A stretch of 64,000 nucleotides of DNA from Candidatus Hinthialibacter antarcticus (GCA_030765645.1 JAVCCE010000045.1:1-64000); one strand, 5' to 3'; shown: positions 1 through 7,834, counted from the stretch's first letter. The notes: generated from the letters alone by a model not told the origin. Made by a program: numbers and translations.

Positions 1-53
1 ACGGCAGGTAATAACCCACCAATATTTCGAATGATGTGGGGAGGGCGAACCTC
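1..53. repeat. 53-bp direct repeat, left copy (possibly continues left of window)
   Basis: Bases 1-53 are identical to 2083-2135. The two copies bracket the protease gene at 237-1544 in direct orientation. The right part of the unit (from 39) also belongs to the GGAGGGCGA family seen inverted at 60016-60095. This copy begins at the window edge, so its true left end is unknown. Confidence 0.85.
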
Positions 54-70
54 CTGGTGAGCCGGATAAA

Positions 71-127
71 ACCGAAAGTTTGCTCCCTCTCCCCACTGGG
101 AGAGGGTTGGGGTGAGGGCTTGGATAT
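71..127. repeat. Dispersed intergenic repeat, family A (copy 1)
   Basis: This 57-bp stretch matches 1800-1856 with few differences. Its core is a short inverted repeat (CCCTCTCCC ... GGGAGAGGG) followed by GGGGTGAGGG. Diverged copies lie at 9432-9464 and, inverted, at 9553-9588. It has no coding content and is probably a REP-like structured intergenic element. Confidence 0.8.
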
Positions 128-142
128 CGAAAGGGTTTTATT

Positions 143-161
143 GGTGGGTTAAGAACCCACC
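143..161. repeat. Hairpin repeat, family D (copy 1)
   Basis: GGTGGGTT-AAG-AACCCACC forms a perfect 8-bp stem and is followed by CTAC. The same outer layout, GGTGGGCT ... AGCCCACC followed by CTACC, recurs at 60730-60764. On the minus strand it lies downstream of the protease gene's stop at 237. It has no T-run, so it is called a repeat rather than a terminator. Confidence 0.6.
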
Positions 162-236
162 CTACAAATTTTCCCTCCCCCATCTTTGGGGAGGGGTAGA
201 AACCGGTCATTTTCGCGTCGCGGCGGGTGCGCGGGT

Positions 237-1544
237 TTAATACAATCCCCAGTTATTTACGGTTACCGGTTCTACATCATCTAATGTATGTCCTTCATTG
301 AGATTCGCATAATTTGGTGAGCTATATAATGCGACTAATGACAAAACATCTGCTGGTGTAAATGAACCTGTTGATGGTGACATACAACTACCTTGATCAA
401 GACTATCAAAAGATGATCTCAAATCATGGTTTCTTCCCATTGCATGTCCAATTACTAATTCATGCCATGCTGTACTTAAATCTATATGACTTCCAAACCT
501 TACATTACCTGCAATAAGATATCCTTTTGTTGGTTGAGATGGGTCTGATGCATATTCAACTCCTGCAAATTTAGGAATAATATTGTACCATGAAACGTTG
601 ATTCCACGATTAGCTACATCTCCTCTTGAAGCCTTGACCATGTCAAATTTAAATGTTAATTCTCTTATAATTTCCCAATACGGTTCTCCATATTGCGCTA
701 AATGATTATTGACTGCTTGTTGCACTTCAAAAATTGCATTTCTTAAAGTATCAATTGCTCCTGCTGGCGCATTATCTTCATCAAGGTAAACTGGAATTGA
801 ATTTCTTCCTGATCTTTCTCCAATTCCGTTGCCAATACTAAATGCCCATCGAGCAGGTCGACCATACGTTGTTGGATTGTGAATTGCACTCAAATGTTTA
901 GGGTTCCAATACCATCGATGGCCTTCTTCAGTTGAACCAACGTAAAAATCTAACGGTCTTCGAGATGACATGCTCGATTTAATATTCATTAAACCATCTG
1001 TCGTTTTAATAATTAAAGGATGAGAATCATTTTCAGGAATTGCATCAAAAGTAAATCTACCTTCATCATCAGTTTTTATAACTTGACCATTATATGAAGC
1101 ATCTGCGCCAACAACTGGAACGATACCTTGGTCTAAATAAGGATCATACGATGTCAAATCAAAAATTTGTCCTGTCAATGGTTTACTTGCCATTGGACGA
1201 ACGCGGTTGCCGCGCTCAACACTTTGCGCAAAATCAAACACAATTTGTTTTCGAGCATCAATATCATCCGTTGACAACAATTGTTTCTCTAACCCCTTTA
1301 AAGAAATCCGCTGACCATTCACCACAACCGGAACCCGGCCTAACCCGCAATTGGTATATTCAATCTCATCGCCATTCACAACAGAATAAATGGTCGAACC
1401 GTCTAATTGAGACGCGAACACGCTGTGCGCCTGTTTCTCTGACATGTCCTTAATAAACGCGGGGATTCCTGTCGAATGCGCCGCGCTAGCCGCTCCTACA
1501 AGACCGAGTCCGCTCAAGAAAGTTCGCCGATGAATGGGTTTCAT
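237..1544 (-). CDS. Tat-exported metzincin-like metalloprotease with altered zinc motif
   Basis: The 435-residue protein opens with a twin-arginine-type signal (RRTFLSGLGLVG near residue 6). The start at 1544 is preferred over an upstream one because GGAGAA sits 8 bases before it. Around residues 120-190 there is a carboxypeptidase-regulatory-like beta segment. Near residue 361 it reads HELVIGHAMGRNHD, which is the metzincin zinc motif HExxHxxGxxHD with two extra residues, and a Met-turn-like SCMSP follows about 26 residues from the first His. An exported zinc peptidase is the best guess, but the insertion may affect activity. Codons for roughly the last 320 residues are much more AT-rich than those for the first 110, and 53-bp direct repeats bracket the gene, so transfer or recombination is possible. 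Confidence 0.65.
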   Translation of the reverse strand: MKPIHRRTFLSGLGLVGAASAAHSTGIPAFIKDMSEKQAHSVFASQLDGSTIYSVVNGDEIEYTNCGLGRVPVVVNGQRISLKGLEKQLLSTDDIDARKQIVFDFAQSVERGNRVRPMASKPLTGQIFDLTSYDPYLDQGIVPVVGADASYNGQVIKTDDEGRFTFDAIPENDSHPLIIKTTDGLMNIKSSMSSRRPLDFYVGSTEEGHRWYWNPKHLSAIHNPTTYGRPARWAFSIGNGIGERSGRNSIPVYLDEDNAPAGAIDTLRNAIFEVQQAVNNHLAQYGEPYWEIIRELTFKFDMVKASRGDVANRGINVSWYNIIPKFAGVEYASDPSQPTKGYLIAGNVRFGSHIDLSTAWHELVIGHAMGRNHDLRSSFDSLDQGSCMSPSTGSFTPADVLSLVALYSSPNYANLNEGHTLDDVEPVTVNNWGLY

Positions 1545-1668
1545 TGTATTGGTTCTCCATGAATGATGACGCAGGTTGATTTGAAACATTCTAGCATAAG
1601 ATTTGAACAATTTGACCAACCCCTGCCCTCAAATTACCTTAATTCAATTGACGTTGCCGTCCCGCCAT

Positions 1669-1716
1669 GATCCCCCCGGCGTTTGCAACGCCACCCCCCC
1701 TTATGTAAAGGGGGGC
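1669..1716. repeat. Two-hairpin structured repeat, family C (copy 1)
   Basis: The element opens with GATCCCCCC. Stem 1 is GGCGTT-TGC-AACGCC and stem 2 is CCCCCCTT-ATGTA-AAGGGGGG. The other copies (1932-1978 and 61911-61957) change stem bases on both sides, which preserves pairing. It is non-coding. Confidence 0.75.
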
Positions 1717-1799
1717 AAAAAACAAGCCGAGTTTTAAAGTAGGGGTGCAGCGTGCTGCACCCGAATTCCCCTTCATTGGTCATGGAGAGGGCGCATAAT

Positions 1800-1856
1800 A
1801 CCGAAAGCCTGCTCCCTCTCCCCCCTGGGAGAGGGCTGGGGTGAGGGCTTGGATAT
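1800..1856. repeat. Dispersed intergenic repeat, family A (copy 2)
   Basis: Near-identical to 71-127, including the ACCGAAAG lead-in and the GGGCTTGGATAT tail. A family B arm (GGCTCGGCGGGAGCCTCGCC) follows at 1879-1902. The whole 1545-2245 interval consists of such modules, and I see no convincing gene in it. Confidence 0.8.
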
Positions 1857-1931
1857 ATATCCGTTTTTATTCAAACGCGGCTCGGCGGGAGCCTCGCCCT
1901 CCCCGCCCGCGTCGAGATTTTCTTGTCTCGA

Positions 1932-1978
1932 ATCCCCCCGGCGTCTTCGACGCCACCCCCCCTTATGTAAAGGGGGGC
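1932..1978. repeat. Two-hairpin structured repeat, family C (copy 2)
   Basis: Stem 1 is GGCGTC-TTC-GACGCC. The last stem pair is C-G here, T-A at 1669-1716 and again T-A at 61911-61957, where the neighbouring pair has changed instead. Stem 2 is the same as in copy 1. Confidence 0.75.
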
Positions 1979-2082
1979 ATTCACCGCGACGGCATTGGTT
2001 TCATAATCACCTGGGGGGATCACGGCGGCCCTATAGTTTGGCTCGCGAAGCAGCCCACCATGCAATGTTTCAATCATCATGA

Positions 2083-2135
2083 ACGGCAGGTAATAACCCA
2101 CCAATATTTCGAATGATGTGGGGAGGGCGAACCTC
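2083..2135. repeat. 53-bp direct repeat, right copy
   Basis: Identical to 1-53. Similarity ends after ACCTC, where this copy continues into a CCTGCGGCAGG palindrome instead of CTGGTGAGCC. Together the copies frame a segment of about 2.1 kb that holds the protease gene and several repeats. Confidence 0.85.
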
Positions 2136-2245
2136 GCCTGCGGCAGGCAGGCCTCGCCACAGCCCGCTCGATTCAGCTTCTGCTCATTTGTTTTTAAGGG
2201 CTGCCCGTTTCGCGGCCTTGGCTTGCCACCCTGCCAATACAAAAA

Positions 2246-2281
2246 TTGTTGAATTTTTCTGAGTAGTATAATATGCTACTC
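2246..2281 (+). promoter_or_regulatory. parDE promoter with overlapping palindromic operator
   Basis: The -10 is TATAAT at 2267-2272. A weaker -35, TTGTTG, is at 2246-2251 with a 15-base spacer. The -10 lies inside an inverted repeat with arms GAGTAG (2261-2266) and CTACTC (2276-2281). This layout fits autorepression by the RHH antitoxin encoded just downstream, which is the known mode for ParD-type antitoxins. Binding here is inferred. Confidence 0.6.
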
Positions 2282-2314
2282 AGTAGGACAATCTTTATAG
2301 TAGGATGTTTTCTG

Positions 2315-2560
2315 ATGAGCATGGTGAAAAAAAGTATTACTGTTACTGAAAAACAAGCAGAGTGGGTCAAATCGAAGATTAATGAAGGCTTTTATGGAAA
2401 TGAAAGCGAAGTATTTCGTGATCTGATTCGCAAAGAGCAAACGAGAGATCATGAGCTAGTGGCGATACGACAAGCGCTTGTTGAAGGTGAACAAAGCGGT
2501 GAGCCTCAGCCTTTTGATGCAGCCCGTTTTAAAGAGACAATGAAGATAAAACATGCCTGA
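2315..2560 (+). CDS. parD: ParD-like ribbon-helix-helix antitoxin
   Basis: The 81-residue protein has a typical ParD/RHH layout. A short beta strand (KKSITVTEKQ) is followed by two helices including SEVFRDLIRKEQ, then an acidic C-terminal tail that would bind the toxin. The start at 2315 has AGGA nine bases upstream; a longer reading from 2273 would begin inside the promoter. The gene overlaps the toxin gene by 8 bases, the usual antitoxin-first order. ParD neutralises ParE and represses its own promoter, and the palindrome over the -10 fits this. Confidence 0.85.
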   Translation: MSMVKKSITVTEKQAEWVKSKINEGFYGNESEVFRDLIRKEQTRDHELVAIRQALVEGEQSGEPQPFDAARFKETMKIKHA

Positions 2561-2859
2561 TCATAAGTACGAATATTATCTGTCACCAAAAGCCGTAGAG
2601 GATTTAGACCATATTTGGTTTTATTCTTTCGAAAATTGGGGAATTTATCAGGCTGATTTATACATTGACAAACTGACGGCAGCGTTTGAATTGCTCGCCG
2701 AACGTCCCAAAATTGCAGTGAATTGTGATGCTTTTAGTGAGGGGTATCGCCGATATCAAGTCGGAACTCATGTGATCTATTTGCGGCAAACTTCTTATTG
2801 GTATAGCCGTAATCCGTGTGTTGCATGAACGAATGGAACAAGTAGATCATCTGAAATAG
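2553..2859 (+). pseudogene. parE: ParE-like toxin with frameshift near the C-terminus
   Basis: The reading frame from 2553 encodes a ParE/RelE-fold protein: LSPKAVEDLDHIWFYSFENWG at the start and GYRRYQVGTHVIYLRQTS later. It then ends after 91 residues with an unrelated tail. A different frame (codons from 2785) reads IGIAVIRVLHERMEQVDHLK and stops at 2857-2859, which is the expected ParE C-terminal strand and tail. One extra base near 2788-2800 explains both halves. ParE poisons DNA gyrase in characterised systems. This copy is probably inactive unless the shift is a sequencing or assembly error or is bypassed during translation. Confidence 0.8.
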
Positions 2860-2860
2860 G

Positions 2861-3418
2861 TTAAGCTTTTTCTTCCAGATATTTTTCCACTGCCACTGTT
2901 TTTAATTCAAAACCCAATATCGCTTTGGCGGCGTCGGGCAGGGTTTGGCTGTTGGCGTCAATGGTGTGCGTCAGGCGGATCAGTTCCGCAAGGCTAAGCC
3001 CCATATACACGCCGTTCGGCGGCATCATCTCCAGCGATAAACTGATGAACCCCCGGCGTGCGCATTTGCATAACGTATGTACGCCGTGGATGCGGCCTTC
3101 GAGCGCTTTCACGCCCACGGCGGTGAACTGAATCAGCGCTTTCAAAAATCGCCCGGGATGGGTGTGATGACCAGAGGCGTGCCAGGCGTCTTCCCAGGCT
3201 TCGTGCGCTTCCCAGTAATAGCCGTGGTTAAAAAGGTCGATGCCGAACAGGTAATGGGGGTTTTGGCTCCATCGTTCGGGATGCAGCGCGTCAGCGGGTT
3301 CGGGTTCATGCCCATAACTATGGCCCTCGGGATTGCGGGTCGGGTGCGGCAATTTGCCTGGAATAAACGCATACGCCGGAAAGGGGATGTCCGGCGCCAA
3401 ACGTGGAATCTTGTTCAA
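2861..3418 (-). CDS. DUF309-type helical protein
   Basis: The 185-residue protein carries the DUF309 signature HEAWEDAWH at residues 72-80, preceded by FNHGYYWEAH and followed by a helix with FLKALIQFTAVGVKALEG. Family members are small all-helical proteins of unknown biochemical role, and the conserved HExWE histidine and acids suggest a metal or ligand site. The N-terminal 50 residues are proline-rich and less conserved. It converges on the parE remnant and diverges from the phosphoesterase gene at 3512. Confidence 0.8.
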   Translation of the reverse strand: MNKIPRLAPDIPFPAYAFIPGKLPHPTRNPEGHSYGHEPEPADALHPERWSQNPHYLFGIDLFNHGYYWEAHEAWEDAWHASGHHTHPGRFLKALIQFTAVGVKALEGRIHGVHTLCKCARRGFISLSLEMMPPNGVYMGLSLAELIRLTHTIDANSQTLPDAAKAILGFELKTVAVEKYLEEKA

Positions 3419-3511
3419 GATAAAGACCTCGCTAATTTGTTGTTCCTTGAATCCATTTAGCCGCTTCGTATACTGAACGTCAACTCATTTCGCTATTCAG
3501 GGAGTCATTTT

Positions 3512-4537
3512 TTGAACCATCCAAGCCCGAATCCATCGCAAGATCAATCCTGCCATTGGGCGCCATTGGTCGAAATCATTGAGCGCATGAATACGTTTGT
3601 GATCTCCAGCCATATTCATCCCGACGGCGACGCCATCGGCGCTGCGTTGGCTCTGCGGCGGATGCTGGAGAACTATGGCAAGGATGCCATCTGTTATTTT
3701 ACTCATCCCGCCGGGCGCCAGTTAGAACAATTCTGCAAACCGGGCGAGATTTTTTTACATGAAAAAGACGCAGTCGATTTGTCTGACCGCGATTTAGTCG
3801 TCATGGTCGACGCCAGCGGTTGGGACCGCCTGGGCGCGGCGGGCGCAGTGCTTGATAAACACCCCGCGCCGAATGTTTGCATCGACCATCACCCCGAAGT
3901 CGGCGAGTTCCCCGGGCTGCGCATTGTGGATACCAATGCGTCTTCAACCACGGTGTTGATTTACCGCTTGCTGAAGTATATGCAACTTTCTTTGACGAAA
4001 GACATCGCCGAGGCGATTTATCTGGGCATGATCGTCGATACCATTAATTTTCATTTGCCCAATACCAATGCCGAAACCCACCGCATCGCCGCCGACTGCA
4101 TCGAAGCGGGCGTTAAACCGGCGGATGTGTACGAACCCGTGTTTGGCACCATGCGTTTTTCGCGGATGCGGCTGATGGCGGAGGCGTTTGCTAACGCGTC
4201 TGTTCTGTTCGATGGAACCGTCGGCGTGATGTTTACCGATTTGGCGATGGTCAAGAAATGCCAATCCGACGAGGATGACGACGACGGCTTCTCAGACCTC
4301 TCGCGCAATATTGAAGGCGTCAAGGTCGGGATTTATTTTCGACAGATTGACGCCGATCGAGTCAAAGTGAGTTGGCGCACCAAAGAACCCTATAGCATCG
4401 TCGAGAGCGCGCGCAAATTTGGCGGCGGGGGTCACCTGCGCGCATCGGGCGCCATGATTCATGCGTCGATTGAAGAAGCCAAACGATTGGTGCTGGCGGA
4501 CATGGAAGCAAGGGTCCGCGCGGGCGACTACGTCTAA
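3512..4537 (+). CDS. nrnA: DHH-family phosphoesterase, NrnA-like (nanoRNase/pAp phosphatase)
   Basis: The 341-residue protein contains the DHH motifs in order: HIHPDGD (34-40), VDAS (99-102) and IDHH (124-127). The DHHA1 C-terminal GGGGH motif is at 304-308. NrnA-type enzymes use two metal ions to degrade short oligoribonucleotides and 3'-phosphoadenosine 5'-phosphate in the cytoplasm. The start is TTG at 3512, supported by AGGGAG seven bases upstream and by the need for the helix preceding motif I; the next ATG (3587) would cut into it. The stop overlaps the stop of the convergent gene by four bases. Confidence 0.88.
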   Translation: MNHPSPNPSQDQSCHWAPLVEIIERMNTFVISSHIHPDGDAIGAALALRRMLENYGKDAICYFTHPAGRQLEQFCKPGEIFLHEKDAVDLSDRDLVVMVDASGWDRLGAAGAVLDKHPAPNVCIDHHPEVGEFPGLRIVDTNASSTTVLIYRLLKYMQLSLTKDIAEAIYLGMIVDTINFHLPNTNAETHRIAADCIEAGVKPADVYEPVFGTMRFSRMRLMAEAFANASVLFDGTVGVMFTDLAMVKKCQSDEDDDDGFSDLSRNIEGVKVGIYFRQIDADRVKVSWRTKEPYSIVESARKFGGGGHLRASGAMIHASIEEAKRLVLADMEARVRAGDYV

Positions 4538-5169
4538 CCGCCGTTCTCTGCGGAGACCGGGGAGCCGTCTTTCGCCCACTTCACCCCGCCAGTCACGACG
4601 AATGACACCCCTTTCACGAGATGCCAGGGAACAAACCGCGCATCGACGATAAAGGGCTTCATGGTTTTGGGGAAAACATTAAATACCTCGGCTTGATGGC
4701 GGTACACCGGAGTCTTTTTATCGCTGTAGTACGAAATTTCTACTTTTAATTGCTGATAGCCTTCTTCGCTCTGATTGACCAGATAACCCCGTAAATAGCG
4801 CTCCGATTCCATCCAAAAATGCGACCGATTGGGATATAACTCTAAATGGCTGGCTTCGGCGGGCGAATAGGATGTGACGCTTACGGGAAACCCCGATATA
4901 GTATTGATGCCACGGGGCGGGAACCGTTTTAAATCATCTTGGGAGACTAACTCTTCAACGCCAGGCTCAATTTTCTTCACCCACCAGGTGGGGACTTCAT
5001 TCTTGAAGCCGAAGCGTTCGATGGAGTAGCGATAGTTATAGGTCGATTCAATCTCTCCCAAGAAGATATCGCCGTAATCGAGCGTAATGCGGTCGGATGT
5101 TTGCGCAGGCGAAACGAACGTTGCCGTCAGAATTACGATTAGAAAGAATACGAAGGGTGCGCTCTTCAT
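4534..5169 (-). CDS. Exported protein of unknown function
   Basis: The 211-residue product begins with a clear Sec signal peptide (MKSAPFVFFLIVILTATFVSPAQT). The mature part is rich in beta-type and aromatic residues, with a central EGYQQLKVEISYYSDK segment that looks like an Ig-like or immunoglobulin-type beta sandwich. I do not recognise the family. The ATG at 5169 is chosen for the signal peptide; a TTG at 5190 would add seven residues. No good ribosome-binding site is visible for either. The start lies only 15 bases from the start of the divergent gene at 5185. Confidence 0.6.
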   Translation of the reverse strand: MKSAPFVFFLIVILTATFVSPAQTSDRITLDYGDIFLGEIESTYNYRYSIERFGFKNEVPTWWVKKIEPGVEELVSQDDLKRFPPRGINTISGFPVSVTSYSPAEASHLELYPNRSHFWMESERYLRGYLVNQSEEGYQQLKVEISYYSDKKTPVYRHQAEVFNVFPKTMKPFIVDARFVPWHLVKGVSFVVTGGVKWAKDGSPVSAENGG

Positions 5170-5184
5170 ACCATTAGGTTTCGG

Positions 5185-6972
5185 ATGCAATCGCCATTTA
5201 GTTTAGTAATCCATAAAATCTGTCTTCTTTTCGTGATCGGATGCGTCGTGTGTCAGACGGCGTCTGCTGCGACTTTTTTGATTTTAGACCGCTGGGGCGG
5301 CGTGATTGGCGCGTCGCGCACCGCTGCGGGCGAATTACGCGAACCGGAAGTGGTACGCCCCTGGATGGAATCGCCGGAACCGGTCTTATTTATTGACATG
5401 GAAGCCGGAGTCGACGGCGGCTATCAATTGACCCAAACCGGCGAATTGTTATCAATGGGGGCCGCGCCGCCGTTGCAATTTGCGCTTAGTTCAGCGTATA
5501 ACGCGACGGCGTTGGCCATGTTGCCTGGAGGCGTCGGTGGATGGATCGCCGTTGACGACTATATCAAACGCATCGGCCGTCAGCCGGAATTGGTATTTCC
5601 CCGGGGGTTGAACCAAGGCCGTATTTTATCTGATCTGGAATATGACCATCTCAATCGCCGCTTGGCGGTGTTGTTTAAAGACGGAGGGCTGACGGTTTGC
5701 AGCCAGCAAGCCCCGATTGAATACACCGTGAAACTGGCGGCGGACGATTCGGCTCTCGACGTGGAATTTGACGGCGACGAACTGTTGGTGCTCACGCAGC
5801 AAGCCAAAGTGGTTCGAGTCAATCAGAAGTCATCCAAATTAGACGCTAATGCTCCAACGCTATCCGAACAGAATGCGGTTGATCTTGAGTTGTCTCCATT
5901 CGGTAAAGGCTATTACGTGCTCGATGCGTTCGGCGTGATTCACGCGTGCGGCGGCGCCCCGAAAATCGAGACGGAAGCCTTGGCCCGGGCTGACGCCGTT
6001 GATTTAGAATGGATATCAACCGACGAGCCGCCGCGCTGGTATCCGACCGGATGGAACACGCAGGTCGCGTTGCAGCCAGACGCATTGCGCCTCGACCCCG
6101 AAGGCTCGTCAAAATACTTGTCATTAATGATCGACGGCGCCGAGAACATGCGTCGATTTTTGGTTGAACTGCGTCTCGATCCAACTCGCTTAGTGGTAGA
6201 TCCAAACCGGGTGCTGATTGGCCCGTGGTGGAACCGGAACATCAATACCCCCAATTTAAAAGCCTCGTATGATGAATCGCAGGGGTTGTTGACCTTGCAG
6301 GGAACGGGGTCCACCACCATCACCGGCGGCGCCAACGGCGGCGGCGAAGCGGCGCTTATCCCGATTGCGCCCGCCCCCGGCGTCCAAGCGGCGACCGCAT
6401 CGGTGACCATTGAACAATTTTTCTTTGAAGACGCTGCGTTGAGCTACGCCTATCGCCTTGATGCAGAACCCGCGCCCAGCATCATTCAGTTTCAAAGTTT
6501 GGCGCCGATATTAAATTTAGAATGGTCGATGCAGACGCCGTCGCAGGCCAAGGCGCCCACGGTTGGATCAGTGGTCCGTGCTGATGTGTATGTACAACAC
6601 GGCAGCCGCATTCAAACCTTGGTATTTGATTTGAAGTTCACCAATCAAACCCTGCATTTGCTGGGGATGACGCCGGGCGATGCTTGGCAGCCGCACGTTC
6701 CATTACGGGTCCAATTCGCCACGCCGTCGCTGGCCAATCCAACCGGAGAAGTCAGTAACCAGGAAATCCGGGCGGTGGAGTCAGGCGCCTGTCAGGACGA
6801 ACGGGCTTCATTATTGACGCTGTTTTTCGCTGTTCAGGAGCCGGGCGTTGCATCATTGCAATTTAAAAAATTGATGGCGCTTGATGAAAAAGATCGTGAG
6901 TTAAACGCTGACATTGAATTGAGCGGATTCGATTGGACGGTTTCATCCCAAGCGTCGGCGCTCAAACCATGA
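5185..6972 (+). CDS. Secreted multidomain protein with cohesin-like C-terminal modules
   Basis: The 595-residue protein has a signal peptide (residues 1-29, ending TASA). A beta-rich region of about 250 residues reads like irregular beta-propeller blades. Two segments follow that resemble cohesin-type beta sandwiches. One spans about 310-440 (LSLMIDGAENMRRFLVELRLD). The second spans about 455-590 (VGSVVRADVYVQHGS, then LVFDLKFTNQTLHLLGM). Cohesin-like modules bind dockerins in cellulosomes but also occur in other extracellular proteins; no dockerin was seen nearby. Function is unknown and the domain calls rest on pattern only. Confidence 0.55.
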   Translation: MQSPFSLVIHKICLLFVIGCVVCQTASAATFLILDRWGGVIGASRTAAGELREPEVVRPWMESPEPVLFIDMEAGVDGGYQLTQTGELLSMGAAPPLQFALSSAYNATALAMLPGGVGGWIAVDDYIKRIGRQPELVFPRGLNQGRILSDLEYDHLNRRLAVLFKDGGLTVCSQQAPIEYTVKLAADDSALDVEFDGDELLVLTQQAKVVRVNQKSSKLDANAPTLSEQNAVDLELSPFGKGYYVLDAFGVIHACGGAPKIETEALARADAVDLEWISTDEPPRWYPTGWNTQVALQPDALRLDPEGSSKYLSLMIDGAENMRRFLVELRLDPTRLVVDPNRVLIGPWWNRNINTPNLKASYDESQGLLTLQGTGSTTITGGANGGGEAALIPIAPAPGVQAATASVTIEQFFFEDAALSYAYRLDAEPAPSIIQFQSLAPILNLEWSMQTPSQAKAPTVGSVVRADVYVQHGSRIQTLVFDLKFTNQTLHLLGMTPGDAWQPHVPLRVQFATPSLANPTGEVSNQEIRAVESGACQDERASLLTLFFAVQEPGVASLQFKKLMALDEKDRELNADIELSGFDWTVSSQASALKP

Positions 6973-7046
6973 TGCGCGAACGGTTGATAAGACGATGAAT
7001 CTCGATAAGATAGTAGCGCTCTGCAAGAAAACCATTGGGAACCCTT

Positions 7047-7787
7047 ATGAAGATTGAACCAGAAGACCAGCAACGGTATCGAATTGACGAAGACATGCCC
7101 GAAGAGGAAATAAAAATCCTCTCGGAGGCCCAGTCGTACGCACTGCAAAAACTCATTCAGAACGCTGGACATGTGTTGTCCGGCGAAGAGCGCGAAATTG
7201 TGATGAAATTGGTCGATAAGCTCAACCTCGAAACAGAGCGCTTCAAGTCTCTTCGAAAAATGACCGTCGGCGACAAGCCATTGGATGCGTTTTTATCCAA
7301 AAATCCATCTCAGCCCAAAACGAAACTCAAAGTCGGTTCAACGGTTGACGGCGGCGATCATTCGAAATCGTCTGACGGTGAAGTGATTGTTGAAGAAGAC
7401 GGCGAGACCGAAGAACGCCGGCCCGAACCCAAAGTGACCCACATCGTCGGCTTCAAGCCGGAAGAAGTGGTCCAGCGCTATATCGAATGCTGGAACCAGC
7501 AAAAATTCGGCGCGGAGTTTGATTGTTTTAGCCGCGACTTTATGCAGATCAGCCGTGAACAATATATTGATGCGCGTCATGCTTCGTTTAAGAACAGTCT
7601 GGCCAATGGCGGAATGCGGGTTGATTTTAAAGGATTTGATTCGAGCGACGTCATCGGCGGTGAAGCGGAAGTGATCGCGGCAAAGTCGGTCAAAGAAGGC
7701 AATAAAGCAGAAAAGACCGAAAGAGACCTCTATCGCCTGAAACTCGACCACGGCCGCTGGGTGATCTACACCGTCCAGCCTCAGTGA
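7047..7787 (+). CDS. Hypothetical protein with C-terminal NTF2/SnoaL-like domain
   Basis: The 246-residue protein has an acidic, helical N-terminal half with no recognised domain. The C-terminal segment from about residue 137 (EVVQRYIECWNQQKF) ends in strands of the type RDLYRLKLDHGRWVIYTVQ. That pattern is typical of the cone-shaped NTF2/SnoaL fold, used as a small-molecule pocket or dimerisation module. No signal peptide or membrane segment is present. The ATG at 7047 has GGGA six bases upstream; an in-frame TTG at 7035 is less likely. A strong terminator follows at 7835. Confidence 0.55.
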   Translation: MKIEPEDQQRYRIDEDMPEEEIKILSEAQSYALQKLIQNAGHVLSGEEREIVMKLVDKLNLETERFKSLRKMTVGDKPLDAFLSKNPSQPKTKLKVGSTVDGGDHSKSSDGEVIVEEDGETEERRPEPKVTHIVGFKPEEVVQRYIECWNQQKFGAEFDCFSRDFMQISREQYIDARHASFKNSLANGGMRVDFKGFDSSDVIGGEAEVIAAKSVKEGNKAEKTERDLYRLKLDHGRWVIYTVQPQ

Positions 7788-7834
7788 GTTAGGCCGGATT
7801 TCATGCTATTTTTGTCTTAACGAAAACCTAACAG

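Noticed and set aside
1841-2242. Several overlapping frames in the repeat-rich gap
   Set aside because: Their translations (for example NPPGVFDATPPYVKGG) are simply the structured repeats read as codons; there is no ribosome site or family match.
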